Source of the DNA: Mycogone perniciosa | Taxonomy: Eukaryota; Ascomycota; Sordariomycetes; Hypocreales; Hypocreaceae | Direction: 5' to 3' | Assembly: GCA_025331125.1 (NCBI GenBank) | Contig: JAOALB010000014.1 | Coordinates: 186,001-250,000 of the forward strand | Length of the DNA stretch: 64,000 nt | Shown here: piece by piece, positions 46,941-55,927 of the stretch | Layout of the letters: each line of letters opens with the position of its first letter | How positions within the stretch are numbered: the stretch's first letter is position 1 | Position numbers and translations under genes: made by a program | The notes under the pieces: model-generated | The model's input: only the letters and a program-made list of their open reading frames with translations | Database searches by the model: none | Told to the model about the DNA's origin: nothing

Positions 46941-47026
46941 GCGAATCAGTTTGGAATAATGTGTCTTCGTCGCATGAAGCTCAGACATATGCTTGTCATT
47001 GTTTATTCGAGCTCATCATGGAAACG
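46941..47026 (-). ncRNA. Box C/D snoRNA 5, U27/snR74 homologue (18S Am28)
   Basis: C box ATGATGA at 47019-47013, D' CTGA at 46984-46981 and D CTGA at 46949-46946. The guide GACAAGCATATG directly before D' is a 12-nt perfect complement of CATATGCTTGTC near the 5' end of 18S rRNA. Counting five bases from D' lands on the second A of CAUAUG, which is yeast Am28, the target of snR74 and of human U27. This is the best-assigned snoRNA in the cluster. Confidence 0.85.
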
Positions 47027-47148
47027 CTCGAATGGGGATAGAAAACGTGGGCGAACTAACTTGTTCACGATTGGATCAAATCCATTGCATCTATTACTTT
47101 CCGTTAGCAGCGGTACAGAAAGATGAGTCAAACAATGCGTATATGAGA

Positions 47149-47245
47149 ACATCATGAATCAGGTAATGCATGAATGGTAAATAGGTTATGTTGTCTGCAT
47201 CGGAAACCCGGATAAGACTCGTCATCTAAAATCATCATACGATGT
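47149..47245 (-). ncRNA. Box C/D snoRNA 4 (intron 4), target not identified
   Basis: C box ATGATGA at 47238-47232 and D box CTGA at 47162-47159, 80 nt apart. A five-base terminal stem pairs ACATC (47245-47241) with GATGT (47153-47149). Host donor GTAAGC is 40 nt upstream and the branch site GCTAAC follows. I could not assign an rRNA target. Confidence 0.68.
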
Positions 47246-47405
47246 TTGAGATGTGAAAAGATGGATGAGGGGAGCTTACCACTATCATGAGTACTGGGAG
47301 CAGTACTGTTATCAAACAGAGTTGTGGGCAAACATCATCCGACACTATCATCATGATGTTAGTTCCGAGGACCTGCATTTTTTGTTCACGTCTCAAGAAG
47401 ATGGT

Positions 47406-47502
47406 GCCGAATCAGTGGGCGAGGTTTTCTAGGCCTGCCGCAAAGTGGCGTCTCTAACTCATGTGGTTTTTGTCGGAGCCCAGTGCCGCTTCATCATCTA
47501 AT
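47406..47502 (-). ncRNA. Box C/D snoRNA 3 (intron 3), target not identified
   Basis: C box ATGATGA at 47497-47491 and D box CTGA at 47415-47412, 86 nt apart, in an intron bounded by GTATGC and an ACTAAC..TAG acceptor. The guide before D is AGAAAACCTCGCCCA; I do not recognise its target. Confidence 0.6.
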
Positions 47503-47611
47503 CGAAGGGAATTGGAAGAAGACCAAGAGTGCATACCTTGTCGGTTGATTCTGACACACAATGTTAGCCAATGTCACAAAGACAAATCAAGACAAGACAG
47601 TGTGATAAAAT

Positions 47612-47700
47612 GCAATCAGTTATAGCCATTTTATATCTTCAAGGAAAATCTCAGCCGGTAATTTCCAGCGTATATTTGTAAAAGAATGATCATCATGGTG
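47612..47700 (-). ncRNA. Box C/D snoRNA 2 (intron 2), possible 18S guide
   Basis: C box ATGATGA at 47696-47690, a first CTGA at 47654-47651 (D') and a second at 47619-47616 (D). Before D' the sequence GCTGGAAATTACCG resembles the complement of 18S CGGTAATTCCAGC but carries one extra A. Boxes are clear; the target is tentative, and no strong terminal stem is visible. Confidence 0.62.
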
Positions 47701-47867
47701 CGAGGGGTTGACGAAGTAGAATTACACGTACCAATTGATTACATCTGGTGCGCTGAAGAGCTCGCCGTAATACGAGGTAGTCACCAGCCACTTGGTGTTG
47801 AGAACCTAGACAATGATTAGCACAAGAGCCCAATGTTTGGTGCGAAAAAATTGTGCGGGCTGTCCAT

Positions 47868-47960
47868 GGTCGTTCAGACTGACGTGCAATAAACAGAGTT
47901 TTCATTCCAAGTGGTCAAAGACTCTAGTTTGTGTGGTTTATCGTGTCATCATGAACAGGA
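47868..47960 (-). ncRNA. Box C/D snoRNA 1 (intron 1), 25S rRNA guide
   Basis: C box ATGATGA at 47952-47946 and D box CTGA at 47877-47874, 79 nt apart. Two antisense elements match large-subunit rRNA as I remember it: TTGCACGTCAG just before the D box (11 nt against CTGACGTGCAA) and CAAACTAGAGTC internally (12 nt against GACTCTAGTTTG). The first lies at the site served by yeast snR50, the second in the region of snR75/U15 targets. The exact methylated bases need checking. Confidence 0.78.
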
Positions 47961-48060
47961 CGAGGCTGCGAGGCGAAGAAATGGTTCGTGGCTTACCTTG
48001 GAGCTTTGCATTGCGAATGTGCAGAGATGGAAGTTTGCGAAAGAAAAGCTCCCGCGCGAA

Positions 48061-48528
48061 ATGTTTTTCTACCCATGAGTGGGGTTGCTTATGTGGGTCT
48101 TGGGTTTTTCTCTCACATGCATGTGCACGTGATGCCCAACCTCCAGCTTTGTTCCAGGTGGATAGATTTGCCTTTATCGATGGATATACGGAGTACTCTG
48201 TACCTGGTTAATATCCCTCTGTACGGAGTACGGAGTACTTGATTCAATACTAGTTAGCTTCTTATCAGCAAAAACTTTTTCAACAGACATTTCGAGATCC
48301 AGCAGGGATGCTTTTTTTCAGGCGTTCAAAGTTCGTAGTATTTCCGATGAGTAAGCGATCACGGGATTTCGCGTTGAGGCGTGCCTCAAGAGGGCAGTAA
48401 AGGGCGCGACTGACAACGTGCCGAACTGTTCGTAACAGTCATTCTTCATGTTATAGAATAGAATACTCTGAACGGGGTATATAATTCTGAAAAATATTCA
48501 TCTTCCTTACGGCGAAGAAATACAGAAA
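48061..48528. other. Divergent promoter, snoRNA host and DNA glycosylase genes
   Basis: This interval carries three close copies of the TACGGAGTAC motif at 48187-48240 and no coding sequence. It must contain the promoters of the minus-strand snoRNA host and the plus-strand glycosylase gene. Confidence 0.5.
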
Positions 48529-49890
48529 ATGCCTGAGATTGCTGAAGGCATGTATATTCCCACCCTACACCCCTTATCAAAGGTGCGTTTTTCAGTATTA
48601 ACACCAAATATAGTTGCACGGATTGTGCACTTCCTCCGCCTTAGTTTGGTGGGAAAGACGATAGCCAACGCCTCCGCTATAGATGATGGCAATGTCTTTG
48701 GAAAGGTTGGAACCAGCGGCAAAGAAGTCGAGGCCGCCTTGAAAGGGAAGAAGGTATGAAAAAAGTGCCCGCTCGTTTCGACAGGTTCTCCAGTCTGACA
48801 TTTCCCAGGTGGTGTCAGCAGGCTCTCAAGGCAAATATTTCTGGTAAGCGATAGTCCCTTCAACACATTGGATGCGAAATCTGGCTAAATAAAAGCAAAG
48901 GATCACACTGGACAACCCTCCTCATCTTGTAATGCATTTCGGCATGACCGGTACGTTGGTTCGCCTGACATTGCTCGTTTGCAAGACACTCACAATTGCC
49001 AAGGCTGGGTTCACATCAAAGGAGAAAAAACTGCCTACACAAACTACTACAAGAAAATGAAAGAAAGCGATATCGCTCAATGGCCCCCCAAATTTTGGAA
49101 ATTCCACATCTCAACTGCGGACAAGTCCCCGGTCGAAGTCGCATTCACTGACGCTCGTCGATTCGGCCGTGTCAGGCTCGTCAACTGTCCTGGCGAATCT
49201 ATTCGCAAACACTCACCCCTTGTGGAAAACGGCCCCGACCCTGTTGTCGACAAGGACATCTTCACAGAGGCCTACTTTCGCGGTAAAATGAAGTCCCGCC
49301 ACGTACCCGTCAAGGCCCTCCTCCTGGACCAAGCTATGATTAGCGGCATCGGGAACTGGGTCGCCGACGAAACCCTCTACCAGGCTAAGGTGCACCCAGA
49401 GCAGTACTCTGATAGCTTCGGTGACGTTGAGATTACAAACATCTACGAAGCGATTCGGTACGTCTGCCAAACGGCAGTGGACAAGCTCGGCGACTCGGAC
49501 GAATTCCCAGACCATTGGCTCTTCAACTACAGATGGGGGAAGGGCGGCAAAGGGCAAGCGAGCAAGCTACCCAACGGAGAGAAATTGGCCTTCATCACGG
49601 TTGGTGGGCGGACGAGTTGTTATGCTCCGGGAGTGCAGAAAAAGACGGGTGCGGTTGTTGCTGGGGCCAAAGCAGAGCGTATGAAGACTGAGCCTGAAGA
49701 GGAGAAGAAAGAAGCCAAGAGGCCACGAAAGAAAATGGTGGAGATCAAAGCAGAGCCGGAGCAAGATGATGAAGAAGGCCCACCTAGCAAGAGGAAGCGG
49801 ACCAAAGCGCCGAAGAAGGAGGAACAGCCCGTGAAATCTGAAGAGACAGAGAACATCGGCCGCAGGCGATCGAGTCGCTTGAAGAGATGA
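48529..49890 (+). CDS. Formamidopyrimidine-DNA glycosylase (Fpg/MutM family, fungal-plant type)
   Basis: A base-excision repair glycosylase/AP lyase for oxidised purines. Exons 48529-48547, 48614-48753, 48809-48843, 48901-48950 and 49004-49890 encode 376 aa. Intron 1 (48548-48613) has a non-canonical GC donor (GCATGT) and a normal TAG acceptor; joining gives MPEIAEVARIVHFLRL, keeping catalytic Pro2 and Glu3. Other junctions restore GKKVVSAGSQGKYFWITLDN and HFGMTGWVHIKG. The H2TH region (KALLLDQAMISGIGNWVADE) is intact. Instead of a four-Cys zinc finger, the end shows NGEKLAFITVGGRTSCYAPG, the zincless-finger form of plants and fungi. The last 100 residues are Lys/Glu-rich with KRKRTK and RRRSSRLKR, a probable nuclear tail. 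Confidence 0.93.
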
Positions 49891-50468
49891 GAAGGGGGAC
49901 AATGAGGGAATATTTGGATGTTTATACTTGATGGTTATTAATGCGATAATGCTCTTCACGAGCAGACTTGTTCTGTTTTGTCATACATTTCATTCAATCT
50001 ATTGTGATATCTCTCCCAAACGCCCCCGAATCCCCCCCACCGCCCATAATTTTATCCTATGCAAAAGCCGGAAGTCCCTCTGACTCCCCGGGCGACGCGA
50101 TGCCCATTCAACGCCAACCAGTCGCGGATCTCGAAACAGATCTATCCATGTTCATATGTATGCCAGTAATCAAATCATAAACCGGAAAGAAGAACAAGGA
50201 CACCAACAAATGGTAAAAAGGAAAAAGGGAAGCGGGCCTGGATTCCCACTTGATGTAACTGATCAAACCGTGGTCCACGTCTGACAACACGCGATAATAC
50301 ATCAAGTGCTCTGTTGTTTGAAACGGCCATGGCAGCCATTGTCCGTACAGGACTGGCATTTCCAATATGAAACCAAAAACGCTGAAGAGGGGTATCATGC
50401 CGAAGAGCAAGCGATGTATAACTCGCAATCCGTCCAACGTAGTCTTCTGTTTCAAAGAGTAGGAACCA
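49891..50468. other. Convergent 3' flank, DNA glycosylase and LOV protein genes
   Basis: The interval receives both 3' ends. A hydrophobic 129-codon minus-strand frame at 50108-50497 overlaps the end of the LOV gene in another frame and shows no family signature. Confidence 0.45.
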
Positions 50469-51205
50469 TCATACTTCAACCATGAATCCCGCGGCATAGT
50501 GATGCCCGGTAGGGTCCACGGGGAGAGGGATGATGGTGATGAGGTTGGTAAAGCGCTGGCCGTCCTTCTTATAATTGGTTACTTCCACCTGAACCTCCTC
50601 ATCTAGCTGGATGGCTTGTCGCATTCGCCTGATGGCAGATCTATGAGTATCCTTGGTCGATTTCGACTCGGAAGGTACCCCCTTGGGAGGCTTTTGAAGG
50701 AAACGACAGTTCTTTCCCAGGACCTCTCCAGAAGAGTAGCCCGTAAGCTCACAAAAGGAGGGAGAGGTGTAGACAATGGGAGCGTCTGGTAGTGCGAGAT
50801 CGCAAAGGACCACCACAGCAGAACAGTCGACAGCACCTAATGAAATTTGTGGTTCGGGGCGATTAATGACCTGGAGCTATGGCATTTCTTGTCAGATGCT
50901 ATCACGAGAGAGAGAGCGATATAGCGGGGATGAGAAGCGAGACAATGCTTACGAGAATAGACAGTACATCAAAACCAGAACTAGAATAGATGCCCGGAAA
51001 TATCATGGGGTCCGCAAGTTGCCTCCAAGCGACGGCGGCATCACTTCCACCTTCTGAATCGGCTGGGAACTCATACTATTTGTGTAGCTATTAATACCAG
51101 CTTTTATAGCAGCAATCCATTGCCAAGAGGGCCGTGGGTATGTCAACTCACTTGCAGGGCACGAGACTCCCACGGATTGAGAGGCATCGTGGGGGCGGAT
51201 CGCAT
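50469..51205 (-). CDS. vvd: VIVID/ENVOY-type LOV blue-light photoreceptor
   Basis: A small flavin-binding photoreceptor that dampens White Collar signalling during light adaptation. Exons 51205-51152, 51075-50953 and 50870-50469 encode 192 aa, close to the 186 aa of Neurospora VVD. Introns are 76 and 82 nt. The N-terminus contains MPLNPWESRALQ, like NPWEVEAYQ in VVD; the first in-frame ATG is at 51205 and the second at 51187. Exon 2 gives PMIFPGIYSSSGFDVLSIL, joining to VINRPEPQISLGAVDCSAVV, the N-cap hinge region. The LOV core has the photoactive Cys in GKNCRFLQ, the VVD/WC-1 style loop insert after it, and VEVTNYKKDGQRFTNLITII. The protein ends right after the domain (AAGFMVEV), as VVD does. 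Confidence 0.9.
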
Positions 51206-52848
51206 ATCGGGGACACGGGCTGATGCGGGAGCGGGTTTCGGAAGTAGCAAGAAGGATTGCTAAAGAGGAAGAGAAGAGACAAGAGGGGACAATAAGAGCA
51301 AACGAAGCAAACAAGTAAGTGAGCGCCGAGACGAGGCGGGACGAGACGAGGTGGAAAGGAAAGGAAAGTAAAGGTAGAGAGAAGAATGCGGCCAAGGCTG
51401 AATTGATGGGAATTTACAAACAGCATCAGGCATGCTTCCAATGGCAGTGCCCCCCAAGATGGTCGGGGATGGTCTTAAAGACGTCCATCGGGACCCTCTA
51501 GCGCCTCCATGATGATGAAATGTTGGTCGAATAGGCCACTAAAGGTGGCCGAGGCCCGTATCCAGAGACTTGCTGCGGATACATGCAGTGCCTTTGCTAG
51601 CAAGACGTCCAGAATGGGAAAATCGAACTGTGATCACTCATGACTTTGAGATCGCAGGTATGCGTGGCATTGGTCGTCATCGGAGACACCCTAGCCAGTG
51701 GAATGTTTATCCCGAATGGGGAATGTTAGCGCCGTATCAAGCCGCCGTGCCAGACAGCGCGTATGGCTGTTAGCAGCTAAAGAGAGACGGGCTGGGCTGC
51801 CGAGCGAGGGTGCTGGTGATTGGCCCGATGGCGGTAGACGGGGCTTGAATAGTGATCGATGTACAAAGAGGCGATCCGCAATAGAGAGATCCAGCCTCCT
51901 CGTGGCCGCTGGTGGGTTTGCCCTGGCGAGTGGCTATGGCTTCCATGCTCCTGATCAGCCATTGCGCCAAGCGGCGTTCTGAACTTCGTATCTGTGTCCA
52001 TATTCCATGTCACCTCTACGTCGCCGCCAGCATGGCGGGGCGGCCTGATCTCCCTATTCGGCCATCAGTCTCGTACGATATGATGGTGACGATGATGATG
52101 ATGATGAATACTGACCGTTATTTGGCGTGACACAACGAACCCAGTCATATTAGAGACTGCTGAAAGACGAAACAGACGAGGGCCAAGGTCTGAGGGGCCG
52201 GGGTTGCACAGCTGCGTTGCTCGTCCAATTCATCCAATTCATCCAGGCTCATCCCTGTCCCTTGCATTTCCAAGTTGTTTGCCCTTCATATTCATACAAG
52301 TAAGTGACAACTTCGTACGGAGTACGGAGTACATATCACATCACTCGATGCCAAGGCGGATTGCAGCTCTCGCATCATCGGAGACAATATTTCGGATCAA
52401 AGCGCGGTCCGGCTGTGGCTTGAGTAGAGGCTATAGATACATACTATACCAGTAGTAGCAGTACTAGTAGTTCACTAGGAATGGATTGCGTGCATAGCCG
52501 CATCTATTGGTGGCTGTATTACTTGACAGCTCGACAGCTCAGATTTCAGATTTCGGCCTCGCCCTGCTTGCCCTAGACATCGGAAAATTTGCTGCGCGCG
52601 TCCATTTCCGTACGGTACTCGTAGGGGAGGGGAATATCTGTAGAAGCTACGGAGCAATCTCAGACGCATGTGTCCAACGGTCGTTAGTCCGACGAGTGGC
52701 TGATGGCTGTGCTACTCTGTGTTGATAGGCTTAAGGCTGCGAGTACACAGACACTGCGCTAGGTAAATTGAAATCGCAGGCGTCGCATCGCGTCTGTACT
52801 GTCTGTCACTGTCATCACCACGAACTTCAACATCGACACTCTCTCACA
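51206..52848. other. Divergent promoter region, LOV protein and NSE2 genes
   Basis: A 1.6 kb upstream region with no supported gene. It contains a double TACGGAGTACGGAGTAC motif at about 52316, GATGAT repeats near 52095, and closely spaced GATCGAT and CGATC sites around 51853-51880 that could be light-response elements. Confidence 0.45.
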
Positions 52849-54095
52849 ATGTCCCGCCGACTCTTCAATCGCGGCAGCCGCCCCTCGGGATACAACGCTT
52901 CTCCATCCACATCCTCTACCATCACTGCCCTCCCCGAGTATGAACCGCTCTCATTCCCACTCAACGACAGCGCCCGTCGAGCTCTAGGCGAACTCTCCAA
53001 CAACCGCGGCATAGCGCCCTACGAAACCCAACTCAAAGATTCAGTACGACATCTCGGCCAAAGCGTCGGCGACCTCCACGAGCGCCTGCGCAGCCGTAAG
53101 GACAGACTTGCCGACGTGCGCACACGGCGTGAGGAGAAGGGAACCGACAAAACAGCCGAGGAGGAGCGTCTCGAGACTCACATCCCTGAATTAGAAAGGC
53201 AAATAGAGGAGTTGACGCGCGACTCGGAGAGAGCTCTGCGTGAGGTCATTGATAGGCGGGCTGAGTTGGAAGATGAGGCTGCCATTCTGGGTGATCTATA
53301 CACCAATGCTGCGACGCACAATCCTGCCAGAACTCGACGAAGAGCCAACGAGGACGAGGACGAGGACGAAGATGAAGATGAAGACACAATGACGCCAACC
53401 GTATCCAGTGTCCTAGACACATACCGCAATCAGCGCCAAAGGAGAAGAGCCGAATACAAAAACCTCAGCGCCCACCAGCGCTACGCTCTCAACAACGACT
53501 ACGCCGGCTTTAAAAAGCTATGGCACGATGCTGCCACCGGCGAAGACGGCCCGCCATTGCCAGACGCCTCGCGGTGGTTCCTCCCCGATGGGAAGCCGGA
53601 TATGACGACCCCGGGCCGCGATGGCCAACACGGCACCTTCGAAGACGATGACGACGTTGCTGTTTCTCGCGAGAATATTAGCATCAATTGTCCCCTGACG
53701 CTTCTTCCCATGGTAGAGCCATATAGCAACCGAAAATGCCCGCATACGTTTGAGAAGACAGCTATTTTGGACTACCTCCCAATGCGCGGCGAGGGACAAT
53801 GTCCTCAAACAGGATGCTCGCAGGTAACCCTTATCCTGGCCCACCAATACATATGGTTCATCTTTCTAACGCTGAGTAGTCGTTCTCCCGCGCTCGATTC
53901 AAGGATGATTTCTTCCTGGATGAGGCGATGCTCCGAAGGATACAGCGCACAAAGCAGGCCGAGCAGGCCCGTGAAGACATGGATGACGATGAGGAGGATG
54001 GTATTGATGAGTCCCTTGTTGTTGGTGCAGAACGTCGTGTTAGGGGCGGTGGTCGGGCAATGAAACGAGAGCGAGCTACAGCAGATATAGAATAA
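52849..54095 (+). CDS. nse2: NSE2/MMS21 SUMO E3 ligase of the SMC5/6 complex
   Basis: NSE2 attaches SUMO to repair and chromosome proteins while docked on SMC5. Exons 52849-53823 and 53880-54095 encode 396 aa; intron 53824-53879 (56 nt, CTAAC) joins CPQTGCSQ to SFSRARFKDDFFLD. An ATG at 52768 is in frame but the residues from it look like leader; MSRRLFNRGS is preferred. A coiled coil covers about residues 75-145 (KDSVRHLGQSVGDLHERLRS through RAELEDEAAIL), then an acidic run of DE pairs. The SP-RING spans about 275-340: INCPLTLLPMVEPYSNRKC, PHTFEKTAILDYL, and GQCPQTGCSQSF, with the expected Cys/His ligands. The C-terminus is charged. Confidence 0.93.
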
Positions 54096-54394
54096 TATAG
54101 AACGATGTATAATGAGTAGTAAAAAAAATCATACCCCTTGTCAGTAGAATTGGGAGTTTGTGAGCTCTTTTAACGGTTCATGTCAACCACGCATGCGAGA
54201 GAAAAATTCGGATGAATACAGCACATCGTAGTCGCTTGGCTCTCATTATCGTTATGGGTTTCTACGGAAATCCAAGGCATTGCCTAGCTACCTATTGTTA
54301 CCAGTACCTCCAAACCACGACCCAGGGTATCATGCAGTGTACAGAATAGTGGTACATAATCCATTGGCCAAGCGCAAACGGCTTGTTGGCCATT
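54096..54394. other. Convergent 3' flank between NSE2 and COQ3
   Basis: Short convergent interval with both 3' UTRs. Nothing else is seen. Confidence 0.4.
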
Positions 54395-55282
54395 TCAGTC
54401 TCTACGGACGGCGAAAAAGTAATTGCCCACCTTTTCGCTGCCGCGCACTTCCTTCCACCCTAGCCCTGGAACGTACACCACGCCCATGACCTTGGGACTG
54501 TTCCAACCCTTGTCCATGAAGTATCGCCGCAGCTCTTCCTCATTGATGTACTTGTTCCAATCGTGCGTGCCCGGTGGCACAATTCGGAGGATGTCCTCGG
54601 CGACCAGATTCGTCGTGAACCAGCTCATCCACGTCCTCGCAATGGTGCTCATGACCAACCACCCCCCTGGCTTCACAAAGGGGCGTACGCGCTGAAGGAA
54701 CGCACCCGGGTTGTCAATGTGCTCAATGACTTCAAACAAAGTCACAATGTCGTATCCCTCTCCTTCGGGGGGCACCTCCAGCCCCTCAATGGAGCTCTGC
54801 TTGTAGGACAGCTTCTTCGCCAACGAGGGATCCTTGCGAGCATGGGCCTTGGCGACAGCGAGGACGGATGGCGTGGGGTCAATGGCAGTGACGTGACGGG
54901 TAGAAGGCAGTCGTGCTGCGCTCTCGGCAAAGATGCCGCCGCCGCAACCGATATCGAGGTATGTGACGGTGCTGTCTGCATTGCGGTCGCCGGGACGAGG
55001 GGCAGAGTCGGAGGACTGGAGGCAGGATCGGATGAAGTCGTGGCGGAGAGGGTTCATGAGGTGAAGGAGGCGAGAGGATCCGTGAGGGTCCCACCACTCG
55101 CTGGCAAGGGCAGTGAAATGGGAAACCTCATTGGGATTGACGGAGGAGAAGCCGGAATGCCATCGCATTGGCGCTGGTGATGCCGCCACTGCTGGCCTCA
55201 GCAGCGGTGCATTTTGTCGAGCTCCAGACACAAGGAGCCGTCGCAGACTGGCCCCCGCGATGGACCGGGACGATGCGGCCAT
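54395..55282 (-). CDS. coq3: Ubiquinone biosynthesis O-methyltransferase, mitochondrial
   Basis: COQ3 performs both O-methylations of the ubiquinone head group at the matrix face of the inner membrane. Single exon, 295 aa. The first 45 residues (MAASSRSIAGASLRRLLVSG and on) are Arg/Ser/Ala-rich without acids, a clear mitochondrial presequence. The enzyme starts at SVNPNEVSHFTALASEWWDP, a COQ3/UbiG signature (F..LA..WWD). SAM motif I is YLDIGCGGGIFAESAARL, followed by VTAIDPTPSVLAVA, and the post-motif VTLFEVIEHIDNPGAFL and KPGGWLVMSTIARTWMSW segments are typical. THDWNKYINEEEL near the end matches the family (HDW.KF..P.EL). Length is normal. It is divergent from RIB3. Confidence 0.96.
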   Translation of the reverse strand: MAASSRSIAGASLRRLLVSGARQNAPLLRPAVAASPAPMRWHSGFSSVNPNEVSHFTALASEWWDPHGSSRLLHLMNPLRHDFIRSCLQSSDSAPRPGDRNADSTVTYLDIGCGGGIFAESAARLPSTRHVTAIDPTPSVLAVAKAHARKDPSLAKKLSYKQSSIEGLEVPPEGEGYDIVTLFEVIEHIDNPGAFLQRVRPFVKPGGWLVMSTIARTWMSWFTTNLVAEDILRIVPPGTHDWNKYINEEELRRYFMDKGWNSPKVMGVVYVPGLGWKEVRGSEKVGNYFFAVRRD

Positions 55283-55927
55283 CTCCGCAGGACGAACCGA
55301 ACTGATGTCAACAAATGCTCAAGCGAAATGGTGTGGATGCAAAAGAAGGTGGAAGAAGTTTGGATGACAAAGCGGCCCGTCTAACCGCGCGGCATGTCCT
55401 AACTTTGATCGGCTCACGCGGAACTTGCGAGCCCACGGGTAGATGATGATTCAATTGGCCAATGGCTTGTATGTACTATCTATATATGTAGTACGATGGA
55501 AATACAGACGAGCACGTGCAAATTGGCCATCGTTTTACGTACATGTACATATGGCGGAATGTGGAGGCGCAACTCATCCATTCCAAGGTGGTTTCGGCTT
55601 ATACATCATTAGTGATACCCGCGCAGTTGGAGATTTTCGGCCATTGGCGAGGCCAAAAAGTTCATGACTCGCTCAAGCCAACTGAACTCTCTCTTTATAC
55701 ATCCATTTACCGTGATACCCAACTTCAATTCGGACAAGAATTGATAAAGTCCCTTCATCTTTCTTCCATCTTCTTCTAAGTCGACCCCTCCATCGGCCTA
55801 TAGGCCAACAAGTGGGGACCAGCAACACCGAGGGAACGAACGCATCGCCTAAATCCCAAAGCCCGCAACCAGAACTCAGGCAATCCGTCAATCAATAAGC
55901 AAACAAACAAACAACCAAAAAAACAAG
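55283..55927. other. Divergent promoter between coq3 and rib3
   Basis: A 645-bp region upstream of both genes. It ends in an A-rich leader just before the RIB3 start (CAAAAAAACAAGATG). No gene seen. Confidence 0.5.

Larger units (their letters stand above)
46620..48060 (-). ncRNA. Spliced snoRNA host gene carrying at least six intronic box C/D snoRNAs
   Basis: Reading the minus strand, splice signals alternate with C/D boxes. Inferred exons: about 48060-47997, 47805-47732, 47550-47537, 47344-47280, one starting near 47090 with an unclear end, and 46882-46841. Donors are GTAAGC, GTACGT, GTATGC, GTAAGC and GTAAGC. Branch sites are CTAATC, GCTAAC, ACTAAC, GCTAAC, CACTAAC and GCTAAT. Each intron holds one snoRNA. 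The leader just before 48011 is pyrimidine-rich (CTTTTCTTTC), as in translation-linked host genes. A short frame of 29 codons (MQSSK|VLNTKWLVTTS and on) spans exons 1-2 and ends at the exon 3 junction, so the spliced RNA is mostly non-coding. Ends are approximate. Confidence 0.75.

Noticed and set aside
50108..50497. 129-codon hydrophobic minus-strand frame after the LOV gene
   Set aside because: The LOV protein ends where VVD ends, and the frame overlaps it in another phase without a plausible splice link.
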